Shown: positions 33,407-40,620 of the stretch, piece by piece
Layout: every line of letters starts with the position of its first letter
Position numbering within the stretch: position 1 is the first letter of the stretch
Assembly: GCA_023421735.1 (NCBI GenBank)
Contig: JAEZSP010000007.1
Location: forward strand, 3,913 to 67,912
Length of the DNA: 64,000 bases
Origin: Bacillota bacterium
GTDB taxonomy: Bacteria > Bacillota_A > Clostridia > Christensenellales > Aristaeellaceae
Direction: 5' to 3'
Translations under genes and position numbers: made by a program
Notes under the pieces: generated by a model
Database searches by the model: none
Told to the model about the DNA's origin: nothing
The model's input: only the letters and a program-made list of their open reading frames with translations

Positions 33407-34299
33407 TTGTACTGATCCTCCAGTTCTCTGATTCTGGCGTTCGCCGCCTCGAGCGCTGCTTCTAGTTCCGCGACGCGCATCTTGAGGTTTTCGATGATGG
33501 TTTCCCTGTGATAGATCTCGTTGTGCTGGCGATACTTGAAGGCGTCAAGCTCGCTCTCGGCACGGATCGCGCGCTGGAGATCGGTCTCAGGCATGGGCTT
33601 GGGGCTTAAGGATTCCATTTCGACTTTTTCTGCGGAAGAGATAGCTTCAGTGGAAGACGCTTCGGCATTCGGACTTTTTGTCGTAGTACGCAAATCCTCG
33701 TACGTCCCATAGATCGTGCGTACGCCCCGATCCAGCTCGTCGATCAACTCTTGCGGGGCGTGATCGGCGACGTACTTCGCGCGGCTGTACTGCTGGCCGC
33801 TCATGCCGATCTTATCACCAACAACATCTCGGGATTGTGGTTTCCGTTTGCCCTCATCCCCATAGCTTTGAGCTCGTGCGAGCTCAAAGCTATCACCCTT
33901 GGGTCGCCCTTTCCCCGCGACAGAACCGCCCAGCGCATGTCCTTCGCTTGCGCGCTCCCTCGCCTTCGCTCGCTCGATCTCCTCGATCAGCTTGGCGTAA
34001 TCCATCTTTTCTGAGAAGGTGAACGCCTCGCGCTGCACGTTCTCGCTGTGTTCAATGAGCAGTGCGGCTTCGGCATCCTTCGGTGCGGCCACTGTCGCCT
34101 CGATCTCCGTCCAGCCGAGCGATTGCGCGGCGCGGAGCCTCCGAAGCCCCGCGAGCAGCTGATATCCGCCCTCGACCGACATCACAGTGATGGGGTTGAT
34201 CAGTCCGTTCCTCTGAATATCCTGAGCGAGTTCGTCGATCCTTGCCGTCAGCTTGCGGATTCGGACCGACACCTTGATATTCTCAACTTCGATCTTCAC
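33394..34299 (-). CDS. ParB-like DNA-binding protein
   Basis: 301 aa from GTG at 34299 (GGAGGG upstream). Residues 1-100 are the ParB nuclease-like domain (LAQDIQRNGLINPITVMSVE, GYQLLAGLRRLRAAQSLG, LLIEHSENVQREAFTFSEKM). A helix-turn-helix follows (VVGDKIGMSGQQYSRAKYVA). The C-terminus is coiled coil. It may act in plasmid-like partition or replication control. A 32-bp inverted repeat lies inside the coding region. No ParA gene is adjacent. Confidence 0.88.
   Translation of the reverse strand: MKIEVENIKVSVRIRKLTARIDELAQDIQRNGLINPITVMSVEGGYQLLAGLRRLRAAQSLGWTEIEATVAAPKDAEAALLIEHSENVQREAFTFSEKMDYAKLIEEIERAKARERASEGHALGGSVAGKGRPKGDSFELARAQSYGDEGKRKPQSRDVVGDKIGMSGQQYSRAKYVADHAPQELIDELDRGVRTIYGTYEDLRTTTKSPNAEASSTEAISSAEKVEMESLSPKPMPETDLQRAIRAESELDAFKYRQHNEIYHRETIIENLKMRVAELEAALEAANARIRELEDQYKCES
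33862..33893. repeat. Perfect 15-bp inverted repeat inside the ParB-like gene
   Basis: Arms ATAGCTTTGAGCTCG and CGAGCTCAAAGCTAT with a 2-nt spacer, encoding the linker segment around DSFELARAQSYG. Perfect 15-bp arms inside a coding region are unlikely by chance and suggest a binding site or cruciform. Confidence 0.75.
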
Positions 34300-34301
34300 G
34301 A

Positions 34302-35084
34302 TCAGCCCTCCATCGCAAGCCGGTTTTTGCTGTTCGATTTAAGCCCTTGGTTGTAATGGCGCACAAGCACCCGGCAGAACGCCCTGCGCATTGACGGGTC
34401 TGAGGCTTGCCGGTTGGCATGGCTGGTTTCGGCAAGATAGTCCTGCCAGATCACTGCGAGGTTCTTGAATCGCATCCGCTCGGCGAACTTGACCTTACCG
34501 TAACGATGAACGAACTCCGCTACGCCTACCAGGAATTCACGGCGCGTTGCGTTGTTGATGCCGTCCCATGTGGTGCGGATCAGCGCCAAGGTTGTATCCA
34601 GAACCTCGTAACCGTATACTGCGCAGATGGTCGTCAGCGCGTAGATCGCGGGGATGTTGTTGAAGCCCCGGGCTGACATCCCGACCATAAACCCGTTTGC
34701 GCGGGTGATCCGGTCGATCTGGACGCACATTTCTTCACCGGCCTCCAGCCCCGCTTTGAACAGGTTATACTTGGTGAGCGGACGGCTGTTCTGGTTCTGG
34801 GTGCGGAAATAATCCGCCTCATCCTGATAGCTCAGCCCGGAGAGCACCAGGCACATCGCATGGGTATAACCGATCTTTCGAAGTGCGGCGGTTCTGTGCG
34901 CGCCGTCGAGCAGGTGGTACTTGCCGTCGCGCTCGCTGACTATGGGCAGCCCCAGCTTCGCCTCGTCAAAGTGGGCGGCGATCTTCTCCACCTGGGCGGT
35001 ATTGGTGGGGCGCTGATATCCGCCCACGAGCAGTTCACCCACGGGAAGCATCCTGATGGTCTGGTTGGTGGCTTTGGCATTCAT
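34302..35084 (-). CDS. ParB/DGQHR-like protein (DUF6551 type)
   Basis: 260 aa. RMLPVGELLVGGYQRPTNTA, YHLLDGAHRTAALRKIGYTH (the D-G-x-H-R motif) and YQDEADYFRTQNQNSRPLTK are the ParB-like nuclease fold markers. The C-terminal half is helical. It differs from the downstream ParB gene in lacking an obvious HTH. GAGGAGAG precedes the ATG. A conserved 44-bp motif lies about 40 nt upstream of the start. Confidence 0.8.
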   Translation of the reverse strand: MNAKATNQTIRMLPVGELLVGGYQRPTNTAQVEKIAAHFDEAKLGLPIVSERDGKYHLLDGAHRTAALRKIGYTHAMCLVLSGLSYQDEADYFRTQNQNSRPLTKYNLFKAGLEAGEEMCVQIDRITRANGFMVGMSARGFNNIPAIYALTTICAVYGYEVLDTTLALIRTTWDGINNATRREFLVGVAEFVHRYGKVKFAERMRFKNLAVIWQDYLAETSHANRQASDPSMRRAFCRVLVRHYNQGLKSNSKNRLAMEG

Positions 35085-35124
35085 GATAGACTCTCCTCTC
35101 GTTTTCGAGGGTCTGGTATGGTTG

Positions 35125-35168
35125 TGCCCTCGCTATAAGCCACGGCGGAGGGCACATTTTGCGTGAAA
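35125..35168 (-). promoter_or_regulatory. Conserved 44-bp intergenic motif, copy 1
   Basis: Plus-strand reading TGCCCTCGCTATAAGCC continues to ACGGCGG and ATTTTGCGTG. It matches copies at 39544 and 60583 in about three quarters of positions. It lies between the DNA polymerase gene and the next start, with no gene overlapping. Confidence 0.7.
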
Positions 35169-35189
35169 TGGGACAAGGTTATATGTTTT

Positions 35190-37184
35190 TCAATCTTTTT
35201 TGTAGAATGGGCAATCATACCCCTCGGCACGGAGGAGGAGTCCTTCCGCCCAAGGCGGCGTCCGGCTCATCTGCTCGCACAGGACCTCGACGGACATGCG
35301 GTCGTCGGCCTCGACCACCATCTCGTCATGGACATGCATCACGATTGAGCAATGCTGCTGCGCGCGCATGGCAAAGGCAAGGATGTCACGGCTGATCGCC
35401 TGGACGATGTTCTCCACAAACTTTGGTCCGTAGCTTTCGAGCCGTTCCCAGCGCTTTGTGGTGCCGACGCCCTCGTAGGTAACACAGTCCGAGCCGAATT
35501 GGTTTATGCCAATTCTGGGCTTGATGTAGCAGAGCCGTCGACCGGATGGCAGGGTGATGAACAGCATCCCGCTCTGGCAAACGAAGCGGATGCCATGAGT
35601 CTTGGTGGCGGTTCTTTCCCTGACCGCTTGCTTCGCGGCCCTGTCAACGTCCCACCAAAGGCGGACGATGTTCGGGTTCGCCGCGCGCCAAGCCGTAACG
35701 AGCGGCTGGAGTTCCTCTTCCGACAACCCCATCTCCAGCGCGCCCATCGCCTTGAGCGCTCCGACAGAACCGCCATAGCCGAGCGCGAGCTCTGCGATCT
35801 TCCCTTTCTGGCGGAGCAGCGAGCCCTTTGTGATCTCCTCAATTGGGACATGGAACATCTGGCTTGCCGAGGCTTCATATATTTTGCCATGGCTGGCGAA
35901 CACCTCATTGCGCCAGCACTCACCGGCGAGCCACGCGATAACGCGGGCTTCGATGGCGCTGAAGTCCGCTACAATGAACTTGCGACCGGGCTTCGGCACA
36001 AACGCCGTGCGGATCAGTTGGGACAACACCTCCGGCACCGAGTCGTAGAGCAACTCCAACGCCGCGAAATCGCCGGCGCGCACAAGCGCCCGCGCCTGTT
36101 CAAGATCGGGCAGATGGTTCTGGGGGAGATTTTGCATCTGAATCAAACGCCCGGCCCATCTGCCGGTCCGGTTCGCACCGTAAAACTGGAACATGCCGTG
36201 TGCCCGACCGTCCGCGCATACGGCGTTCTCCATCGCCTGGTACTTCTTGACCGAGGATTTCGCCAACCGCTGGCGGAGCGAGAGGGCTTCGCCAAGTGGT
36301 CCCGGCGCGGTCTTGAGCAGTTCCGCAACCGCTTTCTTGCCGAGGGTTTCGCTCTCCAAGCCATTGTCAGCCAACCATTGCTTCATCTGCGCCACGGAGT
36401 TCGGATTGTCAAGCTCGGTAATCTCCTTCATCTTCCGGGTAAGCTCCGCCCTTGACCGCGCGTCAGTGGCAATGGCGTTGCGCACCAGCGTCATGTCCAG
36501 CGCCACGCCGCGGTCGTTGATTTCCTGGTCGAGCACGTACTCTTCCCAAACCTCATCCGGCACGGGGAACTTGGCGAGGCGCTCCTGTATGGCCATCTCG
36601 GTTTCCACGTCGCGGCGGTTGTACGCTTGAAACGCCACCCACTTGTCCGGCGCGTGTTCGGGCAAATTGCGCATGTGTTGTCCGTTGGCGGCGGTGACAT
36701 TGCAGGGCTTGCAGAAGTAACGGATGAGCTCCTTACCCTCGGTCAGCTTTTGTTTCCCCAAGCCCAGCACCGCGCCCGCGCCTACGAGCGAGAGTGGCAA
36801 ACCCATGTACGCCGCCCAGACCATGGAACAGCGCCAGGATTCGGGATTCAGGTATTTCGCCTTGCCAAGGATGGCGGCGGACGGATGATTGTCGGCGAAG
36901 GGATCGAGGGAGACGCTCATTTCCTGAAGGTAGCGGGATAGGCAGACCCGTTCAAATGAACTATTGAAAGCCCATTTAATTACGTTATCGTCCGTGAGTG
37001 CGGCAAGGACATCGTTTGGAATGCACCCGCCATTTGCGAGGTCGGTCACCTTAACCTCGCCGCCGTCCACAGAGTATCCGAACAGCAGAATCTCGAAATC
37101 GGGAGCTTCGGCGTAACGATATAGACCTGACTTTGCAAGATCAACGCTGCTAAACGTCTCCAAATCCAGGGACAAATGTTTCAT
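35190..37184 (-). CDS. Phage DNA polymerase, family A
   Basis: 664 aa from ATG at 37184 (GGAGG upstream). N-terminal 3'-5' exonuclease: LSLDLETFSSVDLAKSGLYR and later AYNRRDVETEMAIQERL. Polymerase motif A is KFIVADFSAIEARVIAWLAG, motif B-like LALGYGGSVGALKAMG, and motif C CSIVMHVHDEMVVEAD. All catalytic Asp/Glu are present. It is the phage replicative polymerase, typical for Clostridia siphophages with DUF2815 and DUF2800 neighbours. Confidence 0.93.
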   Translation of the reverse strand: MKHLSLDLETFSSVDLAKSGLYRYAEAPDFEILLFGYSVDGGEVKVTDLANGGCIPNDVLAALTDDNVIKWAFNSSFERVCLSRYLQEMSVSLDPFADNHPSAAILGKAKYLNPESWRCSMVWAAYMGLPLSLVGAGAVLGLGKQKLTEGKELIRYFCKPCNVTAANGQHMRNLPEHAPDKWVAFQAYNRRDVETEMAIQERLAKFPVPDEVWEEYVLDQEINDRGVALDMTLVRNAIATDARSRAELTRKMKEITELDNPNSVAQMKQWLADNGLESETLGKKAVAELLKTAPGPLGEALSLRQRLAKSSVKKYQAMENAVCADGRAHGMFQFYGANRTGRWAGRLIQMQNLPQNHLPDLEQARALVRAGDFAALELLYDSVPEVLSQLIRTAFVPKPGRKFIVADFSAIEARVIAWLAGECWRNEVFASHGKIYEASASQMFHVPIEEITKGSLLRQKGKIAELALGYGGSVGALKAMGALEMGLSEEELQPLVTAWRAANPNIVRLWWDVDRAAKQAVRERTATKTHGIRFVCQSGMLFITLPSGRRLCYIKPRIGINQFGSDCVTYEGVGTTKRWERLESYGPKFVENIVQAISRDILAFAMRAQQHCSIVMHVHDEMVVEADDRMSVEVLCEQMSRTPPWAEGLLLRAEGYDCPFYKKD

Positions 37185-37253
37185 TGGAAGTCCTCCATAT
37201 CGCAAAAGGGCGGCAAGTTTCCATGCCGCCCCGCGCAGTCTTGTAAAATGTAG

Positions 37254-37829
37254 TTAGCCGAGGAAATCCTCATCGTCGTCGGTGGCGAAGTCGTCCTCGG
37301 CTCTGGATTTGCCGCCGAGCGGTTCGCCGTCGCGGAGTTTCTGGATGTTGTTCAGCCCGCAGGCGACGCCCTTGTTCCCATTCGAGTTAAAAGCGTAGAA
37401 GTTCACGCTCGCCCGGGCGTACACGCCGCTGTAGATCTGAGAGCGTTCCAAGATGGGTTCGCAGGCCTTATCGACGATGCCCGGCGCGGTCGCGGAGTTG
37501 GCGTTGATGAAGTAGCTGCCGGCATACGCCTCATCGTCGGGACGCTCGGTGTCGCCGTCGCGCAGCGGGGTCTTGATCGAAGCAAACGGAGGCACGGTTT
37601 TGCCGTTGCCCTTCAGCTTCGTCTCGCCCTCGCGGTAGGCCGCCTCAATCGCCGCCTTGACCTTGGCGACGGTGCGCGCGTCGGACTTCGGGATGATGAT
37701 GCTGACCGAATACTTCGGCGTGCCACCGTTGATGGATTTCGCCTCCCAGAGATTTGTGTAGGAGAGCCTGGCTTCGCCCGTGACGACCTTTGCCTGGTTG
37801 ATGTGCTTGCCTTTTTCCTGATTAGCCAT
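37254..37829 (-). CDS. DUF2815 protein (probable single-strand DNA-binding protein)
   Basis: 191 aa. GEARLSYTNLWEAKSINGGT, YSVSIIIPKSDARTVAKVKA and a final acidic tail (AEDDFATDDDEDFLG) match DUF2815. It has an OB-like fold and the acidic C-terminus common in SSBs. It lies between polymerase and DUF2800 nuclease, as usual. Start overlaps the previous stop by 8 nt. Confidence 0.88.
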   Translation of the reverse strand: MANQEKGKHINQAKVVTGEARLSYTNLWEAKSINGGTPKYSVSIIIPKSDARTVAKVKAAIEAAYREGETKLKGNGKTVPPFASIKTPLRDGDTERPDDEAYAGSYFINANSATAPGIVDKACEPILERSQIYSGVYARASVNFYAFNSNGNKGVACGLNNIQKLRDGEPLGGKSRAEDDFATDDDEDFLG

Positions 37830-38964
37830 TGTGTTCTACCTCCATAAAATCATGTTTTGCCGTAGTTAGAGCCGGACGTTGATCGCCCTCCGACACGAGC
37901 GTTGGTTTCCCTTGCGGTTTCTCCACCAGGCTGCCGAGTAGCTCGGAGAATTTGCTTTTGCCGAGCACCTTTTCCATCGCGGTGATGCCCATCACCTTGT
38001 GCTCGTAGGGGTCGTAACCCGCCGCGCTGACAGCCTTGGCGGCCGCTTCCTCGCTCACGTATCTGCGGTTGGCGCGCCCCTCGACCAATTTCCACCCATT
38101 CCAGCGCTTCCCGGCGAGCGCGGCTTTCAGGGCGTAGTCCTTGATGTCGGCGGCCCACGCCGCGAGATCGTCAAGCTTATCGAGGATGGATTCGATCTCG
38201 TCGTCTTCCAGCAGCGGCGGTAGCTTGAAGTCGAACCGGGCGAGCTCCATATTCCGCTCGGCGCGCTTGCGGCACTCGTGTTTCGCCTTGCAGAACTGGC
38301 ACCACTCGCCGCAGCGATAATCCCCATCACCGGTAAAGGCGAGCTCCGCTGCGGGGCGCAGGACTTCATCCGCCCATTGGTAGAGCGACTCCTTGAACAC
38401 CGTTTGAGTGCTGATGTTGTAGCGACGGGGTTGGTAGATGGTCATGCTGACTTCGCGGATGTCGTAGATGCCGTCAAACAATTCCAGCGCGCCGAGGGCG
38501 TATAGTTTCATCTGCGGGTTGTCCTCGGCTTCTACAAGGACGCCCTGTCCGTGCTTGTAGTCCACGATGTGGAGCGTCCCGTCGGCGATGATCACACAGT
38601 CGCCGGTGCCGAAACCACCCTCGACATACCTGGAGAAGTCAAGCCGCTGTTCGATCAGCAACACGGGATCGGAGCAGGTCTGCTTCGCAGACTCGAGCAG
38701 TTCGAGGATGTAGGCGGCATAGCCGCTCGCGCACTCCTCCATCTCCTCGGAGTAGAAATCGAGCGAGTCCCGGATGTCTGCTACGTGGGACATGTCCTCG
38801 CCGAGTGCGCTGCACAGTTTGTACTCGCAAAGCGTGTGCGCGTCCGTACCCTCAGCGGCGTAGTCGGAACCCCTGTCCTCGTACCGCTCGCAGAGCCGGG
38901 CGGACGGCGGGCAATTGAGCCAGCGGTGGCTGGAGGAAGCCGAAAGCAGCGCGTGCTTACCCAT
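37822..38964 (-). CDS. DUF2800 PD-(D/E)XK nuclease
   Basis: 380 aa from ATG at 38964 (GGAGGTG upstream). MGKHALLSASSSHRWLNCPP, YAAEGTDAHTLCEYKLCS, TLHIVDYKHGQGVLVEAEDN (D-Y-K active site) and CGEWCQFCKAKHECRKRAER (four-Cys cluster, Cas4/AddB-like) are DUF2800 marks. It is a likely phage recombination exonuclease with an Fe-S or zinc cluster. Upstream in-frame sequence overlaps the previous gene and is not used. Confidence 0.9.
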   Translation of the reverse strand: MGKHALLSASSSHRWLNCPPSARLCERYEDRGSDYAAEGTDAHTLCEYKLCSALGEDMSHVADIRDSLDFYSEEMEECASGYAAYILELLESAKQTCSDPVLLIEQRLDFSRYVEGGFGTGDCVIIADGTLHIVDYKHGQGVLVEAEDNPQMKLYALGALELFDGIYDIREVSMTIYQPRRYNISTQTVFKESLYQWADEVLRPAAELAFTGDGDYRCGEWCQFCKAKHECRKRAERNMELARFDFKLPPLLEDDEIESILDKLDDLAAWAADIKDYALKAALAGKRWNGWKLVEGRANRRYVSEEAAAKAVSAAGYDPYEHKVMGITAMEKVLGKSKFSELLGSLVEKPQGKPTLVSEGDQRPALTTAKHDFMEVEHNG

Positions 38965-39304
38965 CTCCCAGCACCTCCGCTTCCGCGAGAAGCACTCCGT
39001 ACTTGGCGGGATCGATCTGCGAAAGCTTCGCGGCGCCGTGCTTTTCCAGCAGCGCCCGCACTTTAGCCGTGTGGCCGCTTCGGGATTTCTCCGCGAGGAC
39101 GGCGCGCACTTGCTCCAGCGCGATGGGCTTCGGCGCGGGAACCTCCGCTTGGGGCGTGGCTTTCGGTGATTCCGTAGGCACGGCGTCCGGCTCCGCAACG
39201 CCGTCGCTGAACAGCGTCGCCAGGTTGTCCGCTACTGCGATCAGCGACTGCGCCGCTGATCGCAGTTCGCCGACGCAGAGGTCGAGTTCACTCATCCCGC
39301 TCAT
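38957..39304 (-). CDS. Phage protein of unknown function with C-terminal helical domain
   Basis: 115 aa. A helical N-terminus, a Pro/Ala/Glu linker, and a conserved-looking end (LEQVRAVLAEKSRSGHTAKV, LLEKHGAAKLSQIDPAKYGV). This ending is found in small proteins beside DUF2800 in Clostridia phages, sometimes labelled rrp5-like without functional basis. Overlaps both neighbours by 8-17 nt. Confidence 0.65.
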   Translation of the reverse strand: MSGMSELDLCVGELRSAAQSLIAVADNLATLFSDGVAEPDAVPTESPKATPQAEVPAPKPIALEQVRAVLAEKSRSGHTAKVRALLEKHGAAKLSQIDPAKYGVLLAEAEVLGDG

Positions 39305-39509
39305 CCGTGTTTCCTCCTTCTTCGATGATGGACAGCGTCTTCACGCTGTCGCCGGGCACGAGGATTGTCAGCCGGCGCTTTTCGCCCAGCAAGAACCGCA
39401 GCAGCCGTTCCCGCAGATCGACCTTCCGGCAAGTGACGATCCTATCAGCCAGTCCCTGGTCGCCGTTTGGCGGTGCTTTCTCCACACCAATCCTGAGCGT
39501 ATGTCCCAT
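39288..39509 (-). CDS. Small phage protein of unknown function (73 aa)
   Basis: 73 aa, MGHTLRIGVEKAPPNGDQGL then KVDLRERLLRFLLGEKRRLT. An AAGGT ribosome binding site precedes the ATG. First gene after the conserved 44-bp motif copy 2, so it likely heads the polymerase-side operon. No family recognised. Confidence 0.6.
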   Translation of the reverse strand: MGHTLRIGVEKAPPNGDQGLADRIVTCRKVDLRERLLRFLLGEKRRLTILVPGDSVKTLSIIEEGGNTDERDE

Positions 39510-39543
39510 TCCGTGACCTTCTTTCCGAAGGCGGTTTATTGAG

Positions 39544-39587
39544 TGCCTTCGCTATAGGCCATGGCAGCGGACGCATTTTGCGCGGAT
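39544..39587 (-). promoter_or_regulatory. Conserved 44-bp intergenic motif, copy 2
   Basis: TGCCTTCGCTATAGGCC continuing to ATGGCAG and ATTTTGCGCG on the plus strand. It sits in the 98-nt gap between the sigma-like gene and the 73-aa gene, immediately upstream of a minus-strand transcription unit. Confidence 0.7.
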
Positions 39588-39607
39588 TCTGAAAATCGGT
39601 GAACTTT

Positions 39608-40003
39608 TTACTCACGGTCACCATAGAAGCGCTTGAAACGCTCCGCAGCTTTGCGCGTTTCGCGCATGATCGTTGACGGGGACTTCCGTTCGGCTTTTCC
39701 GATCTCAGTGTAGGAGCGACCTTCATGATGAACGGCGGTGAGCAGATAGCGTTCGCGCGCGGTCAGCTTGTACATTGCGCGACTCACGGCATCTGCTAGG
39801 GCGATTTCCCCGCAAATGTCGACGCCGCTGTCGAAGTAGTCCTTGTCCTCGTAGGTGAACGTGCTGAGCAACGTATGCCGGCGGGTCTCGCGCCGCTCGG
39901 TTTTGCGTTCCAGATCCAGAGAGGTGAGGTAGAACTGGCCGACTTCTTCGGTGACCTCGAGATCGACGACGCGGCCGTCCGCGTCCTTGTAGTTGATAAG
40001 CAT
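39608..40003 (-). CDS. Sigma-70-like / ECF-type regulator
   Basis: 131 aa. C-terminal region 4 HTH: LTARERYLLTAVHHEGRSYT, then EIGKAERKSPSTIMRETRKA. The N-terminal half is a phage-specific beta domain (NYKDADGRVVDLEVTEEVGQ). Proteins of this kind occur at the start of Clostridia phage replication operons and may act as a phage-specific sigma or activator. AAAGGAG precedes the ATG. It lies directly before motif copy 2. Confidence 0.75.
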   Translation of the reverse strand: MLINYKDADGRVVDLEVTEEVGQFYLTSLDLERKTERRETRRHTLLSTFTYEDKDYFDSGVDICGEIALADAVSRAMYKLTARERYLLTAVHHEGRSYTEIGKAERKSPSTIMRETRKAAERFKRFYGDRE

Positions 40004-40033
40004 GGCTTGACTCCTTTGAATTGCAGATTTTCT

Positions 40034-40135
40034 GAATCCGCCGGAGTCGCCAAGACCGCCAAAAGACAGAAAGACGACAGCTGGAACGCCCTTTCGGGGC
40101 GTCCGCGCTGTCGTCTAAAGCAATCTGGCGGATTC
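40034..40135 (-). terminator. Nested inverted repeats between the sigma-like gene and the 95-aa gene
   Basis: Outer arms GAATCCGCC (40034) and GGCGGATTC (40127-40135) enclose a long hairpin, GACGACAGC / GCTGTCGTC (40073-40115) with an inner CGCCC-TTTC-GGGGCG stem. On the minus strand the inner hairpin is followed by TTTCTGTCTTTT, fitting a terminator after the 95-aa gene. Confidence 0.6.
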
Positions 40136-40155
40136 GGGGTGAAAGTGGTATGAGA

Positions 40156-40443
40156 TTAGGCTCTGAACTTTTCCTGTGGAAGCGCTACGCGAATCTGTTC
40201 GAAGCCCCCGTCTCCTGAAGCAAAGCGGATGTCCAGCCCGCTTTGGGGAACTTCAATGATGGTGATCCGCCTGCCATCCTTGATGTGCAGTGTGCCGGTT
40301 CGCGCGTCAAGCGTTCCAACCATCCTTCCTTTCGGTGTTCTGACCTCCGTCAATTTGCCTTGCATTTCTTCAGCCTCCGCTCTGCATTTTTCCGGCACAT
40401 TCATTCGCGCCATGTGCATGGTAGCAGTTTTGGGACCGCTCAA
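40156..40443 (-). CDS. Phage protein of unknown function (95 aa), TTG start
   Basis: 95 aa from TTG at 40443, or 87 aa from the ATG at 40419. MNVPEKCRAEAEEMQGKLTE, VGTLDARTGTLHIKDGRRIT and VPQSGLDIRFASGDG show a small helical lead followed by a beta domain. A GGAGGGGG lies 15 nt before the TTG, separated from it by a GGTCAG-CTGACC hairpin that could shorten the effective spacing or block translation. No family recognised. Confidence 0.5.
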   Translation of the reverse strand: MSGPKTATMHMARMNVPEKCRAEAEEMQGKLTEVRTPKGRMVGTLDARTGTLHIKDGRRITIIEVPQSGLDIRFASGDGGFEQIRVALPQEKFRA

Positions 40444-40446
40444 ACA

Positions 40447-40551
40447 GGTCAGCGACTGACCCCCTCCAAAATCCTTATACCATAAGGGTTTTCACTGTTT
40501 TGAGCATCAAAAAAGGCCCGAAAAGGGCCCAAAAAGGGTCAGCTACTGACC
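40447..40551. promoter_or_regulatory. Two identical-core palindromes, GGTCAG-N3-CTGACC, 90 bp apart
   Basis: Copies at 40447-40461 and 40537-40551 upstream of the 95-aa gene. Only the 3-nt centre differs (CGA, CTA). The downstream copy lies between ribosome binding site and start. They look like a paired operator. Confidence 0.6.
40509..40530 (-). terminator. Terminator-like hairpin upstream of the 95-aa gene
   Basis: Minus strand GGCCC-TTTTC-GGGCC followed by TTTTTT. It is the second hairpin after the ImmA gene and lies between the two GGTCAG palindromes. Confidence 0.6.
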
Positions 40552-40574
40552 CCTTCCCAAAAAGAAAATTTGCA

Positions 40575-40599
40575 AAAGAAATACCGGGCACGCGCCCGG
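40575..40599 (-). terminator. Terminator of the ImmA/IrrE gene
   Basis: Minus strand CCGGGC-GCGT-GCCCGG followed by TATTTCTTTT, about 20 nt past the ImmA stop. Confidence 0.7.
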
Positions 40600-40620
40600 C
40601 AGTATACGATTGATTGAGTG

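Noticed and set aside
39544..39587. 44-bp motif as a riboswitch or transposon end
   Set aside because: No extended stem-loop conserved between copies, no target duplication and no transposase; promoter or operator fits better.
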